This document shows positions 14,041 to 21,787 of a stretch of DNA of 29,489 bases, in pieces. A program made the translations under genes and the position numbers. Source of the DNA: Treponema sp. (GTDB lineage: Bacteria; Spirochaetota; Spirochaetia; Treponematales; Breznakiellaceae). Position 1 is the first letter of the stretch, and each line of letters begins with the position of its first letter. Location of the stretch: positions 1 through 29,489 of the forward strand of contig JAITAN010000002.1 in the NCBI GenBank assembly GCA_031284105.1, given 5' to 3'. The notes under the pieces were generated by a model. That model did no database searches, was not told the origin of the DNA, and was given only the letters and a program-made list of their open reading frames with translations.

Positions 14041-15318
14041 CTACGTGGAAGGGCAGCCTAAAAACTGATTTTTGGCATCGCCCGAACCTTCTGACAGCAT
14101 TTTCACAATAATATCCCTGTTATCGAGCAGGGAGCTTAAAGACAGTTCCTGATGTAAGCGCGAAATCGTCTGGGCAAAGAGCGGCGTTATATTCACGCCG
14201 GTGAACCATTCCCGCTTCAATACTTCTTCCTGATAGACCGCGTTGGTACCAATGATACGATAAAAAAGTCCTTCTTTGTAAGCGTCATCAAAGTAGGAAA
14301 TGGCGTTTCCCGAAAAAAGCGGAAGGCTGATTGCCGATATGACTTTACCGGCGCCTTGTTCTTTGAGGAATTTCATCGCTTTAAGCAGCGTGCCGCCGGT
14401 TCCAAGCATATCGTCCGCCATGAAAACAGTCTTTCCGGCAACATTCCCAAGTAGTTTTATCTCGGCAATGTTGTTTTCAAGGGCGTTTTCCGTCACTTTG
14501 GAATAATCCCGTTCCTTGTACAGCAGGGCAAGGGGCTTTTTAAGCGCGGTAGCGTAGAATTTGTTGCGATCAACGGCGCCCGTATCCGGAGAAACCACCA
14601 CGAAGTCATCGTTCAGCACACCGGGCATTTTCGACAATGTGCGGATGATCTGATAACTTGCGTGAAGGTTCTCGATAATCATCGTATTAAACGAGTTGCC
14701 AATCTCCCGCGAGTGAATGTCCAAGGTGATGATACGGTGAACGCCGAGAAATTCCATGAGTTTTCCGACACGGCTTGCGGTAAGCCCTTCTCGTCCCTTT
14801 TTCTTGTGCTGCCGTGAATACGGGTAGGTGGGAAGCACCAACGTAATCCGGTTTGCATCGGCTTGTTTTACCGCGTCAACCGTAACAAGCAGCGTCATCA
14901 GGTGATCATTGATCGAAAGCGTCCGTTTATCGCCGTCGTTGAAATTGACTGGAAAATGATTTTCAACATCTTGTACTATAAAAATGTCCTTGCCCCGTAC
15001 CGATTCCATTACTTCGGCTTTGATTTCACCGTTTGTAAACATGGTGAATTGAGCGGGTATCTTTATGGCGGCAGGTCTGAATTTAGCAGGGTCCGCATAC
15101 GGTGACGGCAGGCAGGATGTAGTATCATAAATAAAATTGAACTTTCTAATGATCGAAACCTCTTCTAAGTTGTACCGTTTTGCCAATTTGGAAACGATGC
15201 GTTCAAACTGACGATGACAGTCGTTCTTCAGGTGAAGAATTACCTCATCGGCAAAAATCTCACCCCCCGGACAGGCAATGATGCCTAAATTAGATGGAGT
15301 AGAATAGTTCACACACAT
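14041..15318 (-). CDS. prs: ribose-phosphate pyrophosphokinase (PRPP synthetase)
   Basis: Prs makes phosphoribosyl pyrophosphate from ribose 5-phosphate and ATP for nucleotide, His and Trp synthesis. With 425 residues it is about 100 longer than the common bacterial form; the extra parts lie near the N-terminus (about 30-90) and C-terminus. Conserved blocks are FTNGEIKAEV, PTYPYSRQHKK, LDIHSREIGNSF, VVSPDTGAV and the PRPP loop MADDMLGTGGT (300-310), which has Gly where most have Asp or Thr. The listed ATG is 15318; however, the promoter predicts an mRNA starting exactly at the in-frame GTG two codons later (15312), with no ribosome site before either. First gene of an operon with the double NDP kinase, divergent from recA. 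Confidence 0.92.
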   Translation of the reverse strand: MCVNYSTPSNLGIIACPGGEIFADEVILHLKNDCHRQFERIVSKLAKRYNLEEVSIIRKFNFIYDTTSCLPSPYADPAKFRPAAIKIPAQFTMFTNGEIKAEVMESVRGKDIFIVQDVENHFPVNFNDGDKRTLSINDHLMTLLVTVDAVKQADANRITLVLPTYPYSRQHKKKGREGLTASRVGKLMEFLGVHRIITLDIHSREIGNSFNTMIIENLHASYQIIRTLSKMPGVLNDDFVVVSPDTGAVDRNKFYATALKKPLALLYKERDYSKVTENALENNIAEIKLLGNVAGKTVFMADDMLGTGGTLLKAMKFLKEQGAGKVISAISLPLFSGNAISYFDDAYKEGLFYRIIGTNAVYQEEVLKREWFTGVNITPLFAQTISRLHQELSLSSLLDNRDIIVKMLSEGSGDAKNQFLGCPST

Positions 15319-15347
15319 ATAATAGCATAAGAACGTCTGTTACTCAA
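15319..15347 (-). promoter_or_regulatory. prs promoter, leaderless geometry
   Basis: On the minus strand TTGAGT (plus 15342-15347), a 17-base spacer and TATTAT (plus 15319-15324) touch the ATG directly. The standard +1 position is base 15312, the G of an in-frame GTG codon. Its -35 box abuts the -35 box of the recA promoter. Confidence 0.6.
15331..15342. promoter_or_regulatory. SOS-box-like half-palindrome
   Basis: GAACGTCTGTTA matches seven of eight fixed positions of the Gram-positive LexA site GAAC-N4-GTTC. It lies between the divergent prs and recA promoters. LexA is absent from several treponemes, so this may be chance. Confidence 0.3.
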
Positions 15348-15376
15348 TAGGCAAAAAAGCAACTTTATGGTATTAT
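15348..15376 (+). promoter_or_regulatory. candidate recA promoter
   Basis: TAGGCA (15348-15353), a 17-base spacer and TATTAT (15371-15376) predict a start near 15383 and a 43-base leader with a normal ribosome site. It is back to back with the prs promoter. Confidence 0.5.
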
Positions 15377-15425
15377 AAAGCAAACGGTATATGAACGCCG
15401 TATTTATTTATTGAGGAGAAAATTT

Positions 15426-16670
15426 GTGAGCGATGAAAATATTGTAGAGATATCTGAAAAACGCGGAAAATCCGATAAACATTCCAAGATAGTAGTACCC
15501 GCGCCGGTTTCGCACGAAGAAAAAGAAAAAGCTCTGGAAGCGGCGCGGCTCCAGATAGAAAAACAATTCGGTACCGGTTCCATTATGAAGCTGGGAGATC
15601 ACAACAGCGCCACCGGTATTGAGGTGATTCCTTCGGGGTCCATACTTTTGGATGAGGCGCTCGGCATAGGCGGTTACCCAAGGGGCAGAATCGTTGAAAT
15701 TTACGGCCCAGAGTCTTCGGGGAAGACGACCCTTGCCTTGCATTGTATCGCTGAAGCGCAGAAACTCGGCGGTATTGCGGCTTTTATTGATGCGGAACAC
15801 GCGCTCGATCCGGTATACGCCAAAAACCTCGGCGTTAATATCGAGAATCTGTGGGTTTCCCAGCCGGATAACGGGGAGCAAGCCCTTGAAATAGCGGAAA
15901 ATCTTGTACGTTCCGGCGCCGTTGACGTTATAGTTGTGGATTCCGTTGCGGCATTGACGCCGCAAGCTGAAATTGAAGGTGAAATGGGGGAGGCGCACAT
16001 GGGACTTCAAGCCCGCCTTATGAGCCAGGCCCTGCGAAAACTCACGTCCATTATCGGAAAATCACGTACGCTCCTCATCTTCATTAACCAGATCCGCATG
16101 AAGATAGGCGTGATGTTCGGCAATCCCGAAACGACCACCGGTGGTAACGCGCTGAAGTTCTACGCATCAGTCAGGATTGACGTACGCAAAACCGATACCA
16201 TTGAGGGGGGAAAGGACTCTGATGCCATAGGTAACCGCGTGCGGGTCAAAGTGGTCAAGAACAAAGTCGCGCCTCCTTTCAGAAAGGTAGAGTTTGAAAT
16301 CATGTTCGGCAAGGGCATTTCTGCGGTTGGGAGTATATTGGATGCGGCTGTAAAGTACGAGATCATCGACAAGAAAGGCGCATGGTATTCCTATGGAGAA
16401 GAAAAGATAGCGCAGGGCAAGGAATCGGCAAAAGCCTACCTCGAAGAGCGTCCTGATTTTATGGCTGAACTTGAGGAAAAACTGCGGAAAATCATGTTTC
16501 CTGACAGGGAATTCGCGCGGACAGGTTCGCAAGCGGCGGTAAGTGAACCGGCAAAAACCGAAGAGACCGGTCTTCTCAAGAAAGCTCGTTCACGAAAAGC
16601 AACGGCTAACGTACCTGAACTTCCGATAACCGATGAAGCGGTTAAAGCAACCGCGGAAACCACGTTCTAA
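15426..16670 (+). CDS. recA: RecA recombinase
   Basis: RecA forms ATP-dependent filaments on single-stranded DNA for homologous recombination and the DNA-damage response. The 414-residue product shows Walker A GPESSGKT (94-101), the RecA signature region ALKFYASVRIDVR, the loop FINQIRMKIGVMFGNPETTTGGNA (as FINQIRMKIG then NPETTTGG), and a C-terminal domain. I chose GTG 15426 because GAGGAG (15413-15418) precedes it by seven bases; the frame also has a TTG at 15411, but that lies within the ribosome site. It has extra charged residues at both ends (about 1-30 and 350-414). HPPK follows after nine bases. Confidence 0.97.
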   Translation: MSDENIVEISEKRGKSDKHSKIVVPAPVSHEEKEKALEAARLQIEKQFGTGSIMKLGDHNSATGIEVIPSGSILLDEALGIGGYPRGRIVEIYGPESSGKTTLALHCIAEAQKLGGIAAFIDAEHALDPVYAKNLGVNIENLWVSQPDNGEQALEIAENLVRSGAVDVIVVDSVAALTPQAEIEGEMGEAHMGLQARLMSQALRKLTSIIGKSRTLLIFINQIRMKIGVMFGNPETTTGGNALKFYASVRIDVRKTDTIEGGKDSDAIGNRVRVKVVKNKVAPPFRKVEFEIMFGKGISAVGSILDAAVKYEIIDKKGAWYSYGEEKIAQGKESAKAYLEERPDFMAELEEKLRKIMFPDREFARTGSQAAVSEPAKTEETGLLKKARSRKATANVPELPITDEAVKATAETTF

Positions 16671-16679
16671 CCACTACCA

Positions 16680-17195
16680 ATGGCGTCTTTAGTTGCTTTA
16701 GGGCTTGGTTCAAACAAGGCGTACAAAAAGGCTAACGGATATGTACAAACGCCCCGTGAGCTTCTGGAAGAAGGAACGGTCAAGCTGGGTGGCGTACTCT
16801 CCCGCTTACGTACCGCTCCCGTGTTTGAAACCGAGCCGCTTTATGTAACGGATCAACCGCGTTTTCTCAACACTGCGGTATGCGGTTACTACGAGGGAAC
16901 GCCACGCGGGTTATTGTCCGTTATACATGATATTGAGGCGTCATGCGGACGGAACCGCGCGGAAGAGCGCCGTTTTGGGGAACGGACTCTAGATATCGAC
17001 ATACTGCTGTTCGGCGGACTTGTCGTGTCGGAGCAGGACCTGGAGATACCGCACCCGCGCCTCGCCGATCGTTTATTCGCACTTATCCCGCTGCTTGTCC
17101 TTCTCCCCTATGCGAAAGATCCGCTATCCGGCAAATCGTACCGCGATATATTAAAAGACATAATGAGAGAGGGTATGCATGAGGCTTTTTCTTAA
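16680..17195 (+). CDS. folK: HPPK, 6-hydroxymethyl-dihydropterin pyrophosphokinase
   Basis: FolK transfers pyrophosphate from ATP to the pterin precursor in folate synthesis. The 171 residues include LGLGSN at the N-terminus, FETEPLYVTDQPRFLNTA, the signature RRFGERTLDIDIL (residues about 97-109) with the metal-binding Asp pair, and IPHPRLADR. The ATG lacks a clear ribosome site and lies nine bases after recA, so translation may be coupled. No other folate gene is in the window. Downstream lies the decayed region starting at 17196. Confidence 0.92.
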   Translation: MASLVALGLGSNKAYKKANGYVQTPRELLEEGTVKLGGVLSRLRTAPVFETEPLYVTDQPRFLNTAVCGYYEGTPRGLLSVIHDIEASCGRNRAEERRFGERTLDIDILLFGGLVVSEQDLEIPHPRLADRLFALIPLLVLLPYAKDPLSGKSYRDILKDIMREGMHEAFS

Positions 17196-17199
17196 CGGT

Positions 17200-17619
17200 T
17201 TATTGGATGATGTTCCGGTAGTGTCCATAGGATGAGATATGTCCGATTCGCAGATCGACGTACCCCGCCGCATAGGTAGGCGAACCGGCATTTCACTTCG
17301 TAGCTATATAAACGCCAATAAAGACGCTCCGCCCGATGAGATAATCGCAGCAAACGACAACATGGTTTAAGGTACACCGGAAGCGATCTATGAAAAAAAG
17401 CGCGTATGGAGAAACGGGGAAAAATGGGGGCGTTGCGCGATTGCGGGCTTTGACGATATTTCTCTTGCCCGCTTTGATGCGGCCGCTCTTACTACAGTAC
17501 ATCAGTCTCTTGACGAATTGGGACGGGAGGCGGCGTTGATGCTCAAAAATAGTATCGAGAAACCGGTAAGTTCCACCCTTATTTTTTATCTGCCTTTCAG
17601 TCTCATTCCTTTAGTGTGA
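17200..17619 (+). pseudogene. remnant of a LacI/GalR-family repressor
   Basis: One frame runs from 17200 to TGA 17617-17619 and is broken by TGA 17233 and TAA 17368. It contains pieces in the right order of a LacI-family effector domain: DDVPVVSIG, AANDNMV, then AIAGFDDISLARF, LTTVHQSLDELGREAALML. Those are the usual sugar-domain blocks before the C-terminus. The DNA-binding N-terminus and the middle are missing, so the gene is dead. It was probably a local regulator of sugar genes. The last residues run into the first of two direct repeats that flank a minisatellite. Confidence 0.8.
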
Positions 17620-17908
17620 ACGCGCCCCCGCATTCCTAACGAAGGCGATAGCGTCCTTATCCGAGGCGATAGCACTCTTATCGCGGGCGATAGCGCCCTT
17701 ATCGAAGGCGATAGTCTCTTTATCGCGGGCGATAGCGTTCTTATCCGAGGCGATAGCGTTCTTATCGCGGGCGATAGCGCCCTTATCGCTGGCGATAGTC
17801 TCCTTATCGCTGGCGATAGCACTCTTATCACGGGCGATAGCACTCTTATCACGGGCGATAGCGTTCCGTACTTATTTTATCTGCCTTTCAGTCTCATTCC
17901 TTTAGTGT
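17584..17908. repeat. 34-bp direct repeats flanking the minisatellite
   Basis: An identical 34-base block lies at 17584-17617 and 17875-17908, and similarity continues for about 20 bases beyond each copy with several differences. The two copies are in the same reading frame and would encode the same FYLPFSLIPLV end followed by a stop. The layout suggests a duplication or insertion that placed the repeat array inside a pre-existing sequence. Confidence 0.9.
17644..17866. repeat. 21-bp palindromic minisatellite, ten full units and a partial
   Basis: Ten contiguous 21-bp units (17644-17853) plus 13 bases of an eleventh follow the form GGCGATAGCGTTCTTATCGC plus one base. In most units GCGATA and TATCGC are inverted around seven bases, and adjacent units also form GCGATA/TATCGC pairs across the junction, so hairpins can form in two registers. 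Being 21 bp, the array is open in several frames: the plus strand would read GDS-x-L-I-x heptads, the minus strand I-R-x-L-S-P heptads. Neither has a convincing start signal, so I do not call a gene. Confidence 0.92.
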
Positions 17909-17975
17909 AAGCACGCTCCAGCATAGAATCTAATGTAAAGATTCGTAGTTCCTGCGGCTGTACCGGTTATGTTGA

Positions 17976-18289
17976 GGATACGCTGTAGAAGCCGAAGTAC
18001 CGCGTATCGGCGAACCGGAACGGCTCCGGTGCAGTCTTGACCTGCATGACGACATCTTCCGGCGGCTTGCGGGTATTTCCATGCTGTGCCGGAGTCTTGC
18101 TAATGGCGTGAGACCCGGAATCCTTCCGCCCGATCTTTCTGAAATGATAGACGAAACCCTTCCGCATCATTCAGGAAGCCCTTGCCAATATTGCGAAACA
18201 TACGGGCGCCTCGGTTTTGAAGTAGTCTGATCAGCGAGGAAAAACAATTCACCATTACGATAACGGACAACGGCAAATGCCCCGGCTAG
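17976..18289 (+). pseudogene. remnant of a NarL-type sensor histidine kinase
   Basis: Three pieces of a HisKA_3/HATPase kinase occur in order but in three frames. From 17976 the frame reads ERLRCSLDLHDDIFRRLAG, with phospho-accepting His at 18045-18047, then LPPDLSEMIDETL. From 18163, one frame over, comes RIIQEALANIAKHTGASVLK (N-box) ending at TAG 18223. From 18245, over by one again, comes TITDNGKCPG, like the G1 box, ending at TAG 18287. The sensor part and about 60 residues between dimerisation and ATP-binding parts are lost. No response regulator is nearby. Confidence 0.8.
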
Positions 18290-18583
18290 GCGTTTGTTGC
18301 GCTTCACGCATAAACTCCCCAAAAATCGCCTGCAAGGAGATTTTTTACGCTGCAAACTCCGAGCGAACCAAAGGCTCACACCGCCCCGATAAGCGGGATT
18401 TTTGGGTTACTAGCGGCGCAAAAATTCACAAGTACAACAGGCCGCCGGACGATTCCCGCCGTAACTACGGATATCCGCGCCAACTGACCCGGTATTATGA
18501 AAAAGGCTCTTCCAGAGCGCAGCTTATGGGGCGGAATGTCGCGCCGAGTTTTGGGAAATACTCTAAATATAGTATAAAGCTTC
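18290..18583. other. gene-free stretch with inverted repeats
   Basis: CCCAAAAATC at 18318-18327 is the exact complement of GATTTTTGGG at 18397-18406, enclosing 69 bases, and a second GATTTTT at 18339-18345 can pair with the left arm instead. It may be a small decayed element. A 114-codon open frame (18277-18621) shows no recognisable protein, no ribosome site, and overlaps both the kinase remnant and the next promoter, so I do not call it. Confidence 0.5.
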
Positions 18584-18612
18584 TTGACGTAGCGCAAAAA
18601 AGATTTTATACT
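18584..18612 (+). promoter_or_regulatory. promoter of the PilZ-like operon, near-leaderless
   Basis: TTGACG (18584-18589), a 17-base spacer and TATACT (18607-18612) are close to consensus. The predicted start is 18619-18621, and the ATG is at 18621, so the leader is zero to two bases. No Shine-Dalgarno sequence lies before the ATG. Confidence 0.65.
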
Positions 18613-18620
18613 ATAAATTA

Positions 18621-19448
18621 ATGATAACGAGTCAAAAGATTACCAGTTATTACGATAGGTTCAAAGATCTTGAGCTTACTTTCACAAAAGAGCTTGTTCA
18701 GGTTAGCGGGCTTATTACCCAAGAAGTATGCCTGAAATGCGGAAGTGATTTTTGGCCATGTATTATCTACTCGGCTTCTTTTCAACATGTAAAAATAGTA
18801 GCGAGTATTAAAACGGAGCTTCTCAAAAGACTGGAAGAGATGAACAATACGGTGAGCCTGAGATTTTGCTTTAAGAATCCTGATGGTGGAAGTCCCATTA
18901 CTTTTTTGGTATCAGCCCGCTCAACAGGTTTATCTCCCTACGGTAAATCGGAAAATGTAGTTCTGTTTACACTTCAATTTACCCAAAGACCGCCGGATGT
19001 TCTTATTGAAATCATGGGAAGACTGCTGGAGGCCAACTTCAATTTTGCCAAGCGGAAAGGCGAGCGCATCCTTATCACTCAGGATAGTCAGAGGAAACTG
19101 AAGGTGCTTGCAAAGGAGGGCGCAGTCTTTATTGAAAGCGTTCCCAGACATTGTATCTTGAGAGACCTTTCTTTCTCCGGTTCAAAACTCATCATGATGG
19201 GAATCGCAAAATTCCTTCTAAATAAAAATGGCGCCTTACGTATTGATTTTGATGAGCCGAGAGAAAGTTTTCTCATGAGAGGAAAATTCATACGCTCGGA
19301 AATGGTAGAAGGTAGGAAGGATCTGGTTGCTCTTGTCATACAATTTGAAGACGCGATAGTTCCCCTGGGTTATAAAATACGGATCAACGAGTATTTGAAC
19401 CAGGTTCGCCTTGAAATAGTGCCCGAACTAAATGCAACAAGCAACTAA
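18621..19448 (+). CDS. PilZ-domain-like protein
   Basis: The 275-residue cytoplasmic protein has an N-terminal beta-rich part (about 20-125) and a C-terminal part (about 145-265) that looks like a PilZ domain, the cyclic di-GMP receptor fold: CILRDLSFSGSKLIM at 178-192 matches the D-x-S-x-x-G block. The usual upstream RxxxR motif is not clear (QRKLKVL near 158), so ligand binding is uncertain. Treponemes use PilZ proteins in motility control. It has its own strong promoter right at the start codon and overlaps the TPR gene by 17 bases, so it heads an operon with the TPR protein and RsmG. Confidence 0.7.
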   Translation: MITSQKITSYYDRFKDLELTFTKELVQVSGLITQEVCLKCGSDFWPCIIYSASFQHVKIVASIKTELLKRLEEMNNTVSLRFCFKNPDGGSPITFLVSARSTGLSPYGKSENVVLFTLQFTQRPPDVLIEIMGRLLEANFNFAKRKGERILITQDSQRKLKVLAKEGAVFIESVPRHCILRDLSFSGSKLIMMGIAKFLLNKNGALRIDFDEPRESFLMRGKFIRSEMVEGRKDLVALVIQFEDAIVPLGYKIRINEYLNQVRLEIVPELNATSN

Positions 19449-20403
19449 AAACCGTATCGTATTTATACAAGTACCCGATTTTCTGTTACATCCTTCTCAC
19501 CATGAGCGCACGAAAGGCGCCGAAGAGATGAGCGGGACGGTGGACATGGGACATATTCACCGTGTAATAGATCCATCTATACCGCTGCCTGTGGAACTGC
19601 CGCCGGGGGTAGAAACGCTTACGAACGCCGATATTTCAGAGGAGATGATACTTTCCGGTATGCTGCGCCTGCTTGCCGCAGAGCCGGCTCATCAAAATGT
19701 GGCGTATTACCGTTATCTTATCCTTTCCATCAGACCCAACATCCTCAATGAATTGACCTATGCGGCAATGATGAAAGCTGAAAACGAGGATTTTGACATG
19801 GCCATCGAAATTCTCGATACCCTTAAAGGACTTTTCCCCTATTCATCCGAACTTCTCGCACGCAAAAAAGCCGTTCTCCAAAAAGAGAAAACGGCTTCCC
19901 GTCAAAACACTACGCCGAAAGCTGCGGCGTTTAACGCCGATACGCTTTTTACCCGCGCGTACTCCGATATAAACAGGGATAATATTGATGAAGGGTTAGC
20001 CAATATCCGCGCCTTTCTTGGAAAAAATCCCCATATATGGAACGCATGGTTTCTTTTAGGCTGGGGGCTGCGAAAGCAATTCCGGTACGAGGATGCCGAA
20101 GCTGCATTCCGTACGGCAATAGAAAAGGGCGGCGCAAACGCCGATACCCGTAACGAACTTGCCATTTGCCTTATGGAAAAAGGAGACCTGAAAGCTGCAC
20201 GCAAAGAGCTTGAGACCGCCCTTCATACCGAACCGGAAAACGTCAAAGTCATCTCGAATCTCGGTGTGCTTGCCCTCAAGATGGGCAATAAGATCGAAGC
20301 GGCAGGATTTTTTCGTACCGTTCTGGAACTCGATTCAAGCGACGTGATAGCTCAAGATATCCTAAACGACATAGAACGGACCGCATCTCAAGAAGAAATG
20401 TGA
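19432..20403 (+). CDS. TPR-repeat protein
   Basis: This 323-residue protein carries tetratricopeptide repeats, helix pairs used as protein-binding scaffolds. The clearest lie from about 165 to 310: NAWFLLGWGLRKQFRYEDAE, ADTRNELAICLMEKGDLKAA and NVKVISNLGVLALKMGNKIE segments show the W/G/A/P spacing. The first 60 residues are Pro-rich and low in helix. No signal peptide is seen, so it is probably cytoplasmic. The start is uncertain: ATG 19432 overlaps the PilZ-like gene and has no ribosome site, and an internal ATG at 19528 is a possible alternative. It is followed within three bases by rsmG. Confidence 0.85.
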   Translation: MQQATKNRIVFIQVPDFLLHPSHHERTKGAEEMSGTVDMGHIHRVIDPSIPLPVELPPGVETLTNADISEEMILSGMLRLLAAEPAHQNVAYYRYLILSIRPNILNELTYAAMMKAENEDFDMAIEILDTLKGLFPYSSELLARKKAVLQKEKTASRQNTTPKAAAFNADTLFTRAYSDINRDNIDEGLANIRAFLGKNPHIWNAWFLLGWGLRKQFRYEDAEAAFRTAIEKGGANADTRNELAICLMEKGDLKAARKELETALHTEPENVKVISNLGVLALKMGNKIEAAGFFRTVLELDSSDVIAQDILNDIERTASQEEM

Positions 20404-20406
20404 ACC

Positions 20407-21126
20407 ATGACAAACGAGCTTTTGAAAGAAGGCATGTTCCTGTTGCGGAAAAATGGTATAGACATTCCCGATAGTATTTTCAATAACGATCTCAATTTCG
20501 TAATTAACGCATTGGAACGGTACCTTGCCGAGATAGAACTGTTTAATCCCGCGTATAAATTGGTTGGAACCAATGACCGGAAAGAACTCATCATCAAGCA
20601 CATACTCGACTCGTTAAGCGGGCTTGGCGTCATAAGCCGGTTCGCCGCCGCATGTACCGGAGCGGATATCAACATTGCAGACGCCGGTTCCGGCGCGGGA
20701 TTGCCCGGTATTCCCCTTGCCGTAACCCTACCGCGCTATCATTTCACCTTAATTGAACGCATGGGACGCCGCGCCGGTTTTTTGAACAATACGTGCGCGG
20801 TTCTCGGCATACGGAATGTAACCGTTGAAGAAAAAGAAATTGAGAAAAGTACGCCCCGCCGGTTTAACATTATCACATTCCGGGCTTTTAAGCCGCTCGA
20901 CAGGAATGTGATCAAGAGCCTTTTTCGCCTTCTTACACCCGACGGAGTTTTGATAGCCTATAAGGGCAGGAAAGACGCGGTTGAAAGGGAATTCGCATTG
21001 CTGAAAGCGGCGCTTTCCGCATCACCTTCAAAAGAAGAGGGCGCGGCGGCGCATTGGGAGATAATCCGCGTATCGGTGCCGTTTCTGGAAGAAGAACGGC
21101 ATATTGCGGTTATCTCGCGCCTGTAG
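20407..21126 (+). CDS. rsmG: RsmG (GidB), 16S rRNA m7G527 methyltransferase
   Basis: RsmG uses SAM to methylate G527 in the 530 loop of 16S rRNA; its loss gives low-level streptomycin resistance in other bacteria. The 239-residue product has the family blocks FNPAYKLVGTND, KHILDSL, the SAM-binding ADAGSGAGLPGIPLA (91-105), LIERMGRRAGFL and ITFRAFKPL. Usually it sits next to mnmG (gidA), but here it ends an operon with the PilZ-like and TPR genes. A long hairpin lies 55 bases after its stop. Confidence 0.93.
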   Translation: MTNELLKEGMFLLRKNGIDIPDSIFNNDLNFVINALERYLAEIELFNPAYKLVGTNDRKELIIKHILDSLSGLGVISRFAAACTGADINIADAGSGAGLPGIPLAVTLPRYHFTLIERMGRRAGFLNNTCAVLGIRNVTVEEKEIEKSTPRRFNIITFRAFKPLDRNVIKSLFRLLTPDGVLIAYKGRKDAVEREFALLKAALSASPSKEEGAAAHWEIIRVSVPFLEEERHIAVISRL

Positions 21127-21180
21127 ATAGCGGATGCATATAGAAATAACTTTTTTCATAAGATACCCCTCCAATAATAA

Positions 21181-21232
21181 TAACTCATGGTATGCGCCGC
21201 GCGTTGTAGCGGCGGGTGCATACCATGAGTTA
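21181..21232. repeat. long nested inverted repeat after rsmG
   Basis: TAACTCATGGTATGC (21181-21195) is a perfect 15-bp match to GCATACCATGAGTTA (21218-21232), and inside GCCGC (21196-21200) pairs with GCGGC (21209-21213) around eight bases. No T-run follows. The size and perfection suggest a REP-like or MITE-like element, or a strong 3' end structure for the rsmG transcript. Confidence 0.85.
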
Positions 21233-21248
21233 CTAAGTCCGGCAACCC

Positions 21249-21380
21249 TTCTCTGAATATGATCATTCCTGTTCGGAACAGAACACTCCTCTCTGAGAGT
21301 CAATGTCCTCTCTCGGAAACCCGATTTCCCTGATCAGAACTCCGGTAATTCCCCTTGAACTAAAGCGAGCCTCATGCGTA
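21249..21380. repeat. degenerate repeat array of about 20-23 bp
   Basis: About six units separated by CTC or TTC-like boundaries follow each other, several with small palindromes such as CTGTTC-G-GAACAG (21269-21281). The last unit, CTAAAGCGAGCCT, resembles CTAAACGAGCCTT in the array near 9790. Divergence is high, so the period is approximate. Confidence 0.4.
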
Positions 21381-21397
21381 ACATGAATAATAAAAGA

Positions 21398-21424
21398 GAG
21401 CCTGTCAGATATAAATACAGGCTC
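21398..21424 (-). terminator. hairpin, possible terminator on the minus strand
   Basis: GAGCCTGT (21398-21405) and ACAGGCTC (21417-21424) form an 8-bp stem with an 11-base loop. On the minus strand it is followed by TCTCTTTTATTATT, like an intrinsic terminator. It would end transcription about 360 bases after the TM2 gene. In the rest, 21425-21787, I see no recognisable gene, only short shadow frames. Confidence 0.45.
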
Positions 21425-21787
21425 ATTTGATCCTTATAGGGGATTGCTTCGGCGTACTTTATTATAAACGTTTATGATTGCAATTATTCATTTGAAGGCG
21501 TGTATTGTACGGGTATGTTCTCTTCCCATTGCACCGCCTTCTACAAAGGTTTCGTAGAATAGCGTGAAACGTCTTGTAACGGGTCCGCGGTGCGGCGGGA
21601 GCAAAAGGCGGAAGTATACTAAAAGAACGAACGCCGGTTGATGTATGGCGCGAAAACCGGTGAGGCTCTCCCGTCAAACGTATTGAAAAGGTAAAACGCT
21701 AAAGGACTTGTAATGGATCGGGAAACAACCCATGTATACACTTGTGAAATGTTGTATAAAACAATAGATGGGCTTCTATGCCGCTCC

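Noticed and set aside
17586..17852. 88-codon minus-strand frame with I-R-x-L-S-P heptads
   Set aside because: It is a direct result of the 21-bp repeat, which is a multiple of three; no ribosome site, and the plus strand is equally open.
18277..18621. 114-codon plus-strand frame before the PilZ-like gene
   Set aside because: It overlaps the kinase remnant and the PilZ-like promoter, has no ribosome site and no recognisable family.
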